Positions 16,601-17,393 of a stretch of 17,393 nt of DNA are shown here, one piece after another. This stretch comes from Actinomycetota bacterium (GTDB lineage Bacteria > Actinomycetota > Actinomycetes > Actinomycetales > Microbacteriaceae). The position numbers and the translations under genes are program-made. The notes beneath the pieces are model-generated. The model worked only from the letters and a program-made list of their open reading frames with translations. It was not told the DNA's origin and did no database searches. The stretch spans positions 1 through 17,393 of the forward strand of contig WLHO01000003.1 in NCBI GenBank assembly GCA_009702645.1, written 5' to 3'. How positions within the stretch are numbered: the stretch's first letter is position 1; each line of letters opens with the position of its first letter.

Positions 16601-16910
16601 CAGGTCAAAAACTGATGTACTGATAGCAGGAGTTAGGGTTGCAACCCAAAGTCCTCCGATGCGATCGGGTAAGCGAGTGGTGTTTATTACTCTCGATGAT
16701 GGCACCGGTTGCAGCGACGCTACCTTCTTTGATGAGGCTCAGACCAGATCCAGTGGAGTGCTATTCAACACCAAGCTGCTGTTGATTTCAGGCAAGACAA
16801 GGCGCACTGGGGTAAAGGGGGTTTCGATAATGGCCGAAAACGCCTGGGACCTCAATCAGCTCTGGCGAGAGTATCGCCAGAAAAACCAACTAGTTGCGGT
16901 TGAAAATTGA
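13680..16910 (+). CDS. dnaE2: Error-prone DNA polymerase DnaE2 (C-family)
   Basis: This 1076-residue C-family polymerase is of the DnaE2 type, which carries out damage-induced translesion synthesis. It has an N-terminal PHP domain (from residue 3, THLNVCSAYSF and AITDLNGLYGA) and a polymerase core with RGSGAGSL. The catalytic aspartates lie in PDIDID (406-411) and KLDILG (D563). Further marks are FQIESPGQRE, SLFRPGPMKGNM, GVVIFHEQVL and GFCKAHGAAFA. A helix-hairpin-helix region and a C-terminal OB fold (about 975-1060; VLIAGVRV, DDGTGCSDATFF) follow. In the PHP domain the usual HxH is NxC (N7, C9) and the D-H-D/N-G segment is DLNG, so metal-dependent exonuclease activity is unlikely. The ATG is 2 nt after the DUF6504 stop with no good ribosome binding site, suggesting coupled translation under the LexA box. 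Confidence 0.93.
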   Translation: MSFTHLNVCSAYSFHFGTAKPDQLAQAAASFGQDALAITDLNGLYGAVKHIGSCLDKNISPIVGVRLQVQNRGTVTILARGHNKGSGWAAICKIVSKAQSKSKKEIVISEKDLAELVATDGKPNCTILLGPDSDFGQAVIGSNATNSAKSLLAWQELIPNSECLRVEIVSHLTEPGTNYSTLQARRMLQLALTVGVSPVITNAVRYLEPDDALTGDVLDAARHLEPLGIFTPQPNAQAWLKPESLMKQLAVEIAQSQELAVTLLKNTEDLANSLRLDPVSDCDWSRPKTPEKSALGIEGNPFEVLWQKAHAGISWRYPNLSEDKLLPVRHRLHQELITINKLGFATYFLTVADVAQMIRDMRIRTAARGSGAGSLTNYLLGISGVDPIEHDLLFERFLSTERSSLPDIDIDVESARRHDIYRAIFKRYGGNRVTLLSMQSTYRGRGAVRDGGLALGFEEDQIDEIAKSIWRFSARNFRGMLGQKPELKKLAQQVEHDRRLNLLVDITERLDRLPRHISMHPCGVILGNENLLSLTPVEPSGLGLPMSQFDKDDMDPMGMLKLDILGVRMQSSMAYAIREIERVSGKTIDLDSIPRDDKETFRQIRTTNTLGVFQIESPGQRELTGKHQPTEFNDLTIQISLFRPGPMKGNMIAPYLDGRHGFVKPDLIHPDLAPILKSTQGVVIFHEQVLKILNVMTGCSLAKADELRRSLEKNQRHVEGFFRQSATKRGYSKAIVDRIWSVLEGFGSFGFCKAHGAAFALPTYQSAWLKTHYPTEFLAGLFTHDPGMYPKRLLLSEARRLGVKILPLDVNKSKDEYLVEQTIDGTGIRMAITDLHGISNSEISRIIKQAPFVDLADFYLRASPSRATIKRLALVGALDELAGGSNEHTRGDVLERVRQLTALKAKPKLDQNQPMLDFEATEQMPSGFSDISSAGQIQAELDLLGMDVTDHQLAKYQPMLDQMGVVRSSELVSLRSKTDVLIAGVRVATQSPPMRSGKRVVFITLDDGTGCSDATFFDEAQTRSSGVLFNTKLLLISGKTRRTGVKGVSIMAENAWDLNQLWREYRQKNQLVAVEN
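16861..16881 (-). terminator. Stem-loop after the YccA-like gene, possible U-less terminator
   Basis: An 8-bp perfect stem (TCTGGCGA / TCGCCAGA) encloses a 5-nt loop. On the minus strand it begins 8 nt after the stop codon of the YccA-like gene, but no T-tract follows. Such hairpins without U-tracts have been proposed as terminators in actinobacteria. The same DNA encodes residues near the C-terminus of DnaE2. On the plus strand it is followed by As, so it is not a dnaE2 terminator. Confidence 0.35.
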
Positions 16911-17393
16911 CAGCAGTCGAAGAATCTCGACGTAAAGCCAAATAAGAGTCACGGCAAGACCGAAGGCTGCACGCCACTCCATCTCAACTGGCCACTTGTC
17001 ACGAGAACCAACCATGATGGTTTCAAAATCTAGGTTCAAAGTGAAAGCAGCAAGACCCGCACCAACTAGTCCGGCTAGCCAACCAAAAGCGGAGCCATAG
17101 ACGCCAGCGCCACCAGTGATGAGAACAAATCCAATGTTGATTACAGCAAAGATCATGTAACCAACAATTGCGAAGGTCATGATTCTGGTGAATCTGGCGT
17201 CAACCTTGATCCAGCCAAAGCGGTAGGCGGCAAACATTGCACCAGCGGTAGTAAGAGTTGCCAAAACTGCCGACTGAACAATTCCTGGGTACATTGACTC
17301 GAACATTGCAGAGATTCCACCAAGGAATACTCCCTCAACGGCTGCGTAAGCCACGATTACCGCAGGCATTACCTTCTTTGAGAAAGTGATCCA
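16890..17393 (-). CDS. Bax inhibitor-1/YccA-like membrane protein, 5' end missing
   Basis: The reading frame is open to the right edge of the window, so the visible 167 residues (from WITFSKKVMPAV) are the C-terminal part of a longer protein; the Met at 17369 is internal. It is a multi-helix membrane protein with AYAAVEGVFLGGISAMFE, then YPGIVQSAVLATL, FGWLAGLVGAGLAAFTLNLDF, and a WRAAFGLAVTLIWLYVEILRLL segment. This order is typical of the actinobacterial YccA/BI-1-like family, related to proteins proposed to act in membrane ion balance or protease regulation. The function here is not established. It converges on dnaE2 and overlaps its last 21 nt. Confidence 0.85.
   Translation of the reverse strand, partial: WITFSKKVMPAVIVAYAAVEGVFLGGISAMFESMYPGIVQSAVLATLTTAGAMFAAYRFGWIKVDARFTRIMTFAIVGYMIFAVINIGFVLITGGAGVYGSAFGWLAGLVGAGLAAFTLNLDFETIMVGSRDKWPVEMEWRAAFGLAVTLIWLYVEILRLLSIFNRN

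Noticed and set aside
1..17393. Search for tRNA, rRNA, CRISPR, IS elements, prophage or toxin-antitoxin pairs
   Set aside because: No gap exceeds about 155 nt, no long direct or terminal repeats were seen, and all long frames are accounted for by the listed genes.

Overview
The window looks like a chromosomal core region of an actinobacterium, most probably Microbacteriaceae or a close freshwater relative with a compact, mid-GC genome. This assignment is an inference. It rests on the protein flavour of LepA, LeuRS and DnaE2, on the DUF6504-DnaE2 pairing, on a LexA box of the actinobacterial type TCGAAC-N4-GTTCGA, on tightly packed genes, and on frequent GTG/TTG starts. No gap between genes exceeds about 155 bases. 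I see no IS element, prophage, tRNA, rRNA or CRISPR.

Left part (1-3183, minus strand): lepA (elongation factor 4) is followed without a gap by hemW (heme chaperone, radical SAM). Just beyond hemW lie a promoter, a near-perfect CIRCE operator and the first codons of what is probably hrcA, running off the left edge. Divergent from lepA is rpsT (ribosomal protein S20, plus strand), which ends in a strong hairpin terminator. That terminator is shared with the 3' end of the convergent holA.

Middle part (3634-11698, minus strand): in transcription order, pabB (aminodeoxychorismate synthase component I), a small unrecognised membrane protein, leuS, comEA, comEC and holA. pabB and the small protein are 1 nt apart. 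comEA and comEC overlap by 4 nt (GTGA), and comEC and holA are 12 nt apart. The com genes supply DNA binding and the DNA uptake channel, and holA encodes the clamp-loader delta subunit.

Right part (11789-16910, plus strand): a PabC-like class IV aminotransferase (probable ADC lyase) is divergent from pabB, so the two folate/p-aminobenzoate steps share one short intergenic region that contains a palindrome. A DedA-family membrane protein follows. Next comes an SOS-type unit: a perfect LexA box, a DUF6504 protein and dnaE2 (error-prone polymerase) 2 nt later. No imuB-like Y-family polymerase gene lies between the LexA box and dnaE2, and none is present anywhere in the window. A Bax-inhibitor-1/YccA-like membrane protein on the minus strand converges on dnaE2, overlaps its end by 21 nt and runs off the right edge.

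The most notable items are the compact LexA-controlled DUF6504-dnaE2 mutagenesis unit without a local imuB, the CIRCE-controlled hrcA start, the bidirectional terminator that encodes the end of HolA, and the palindrome between the two pab genes. I did not find a clearly new multi-gene system.
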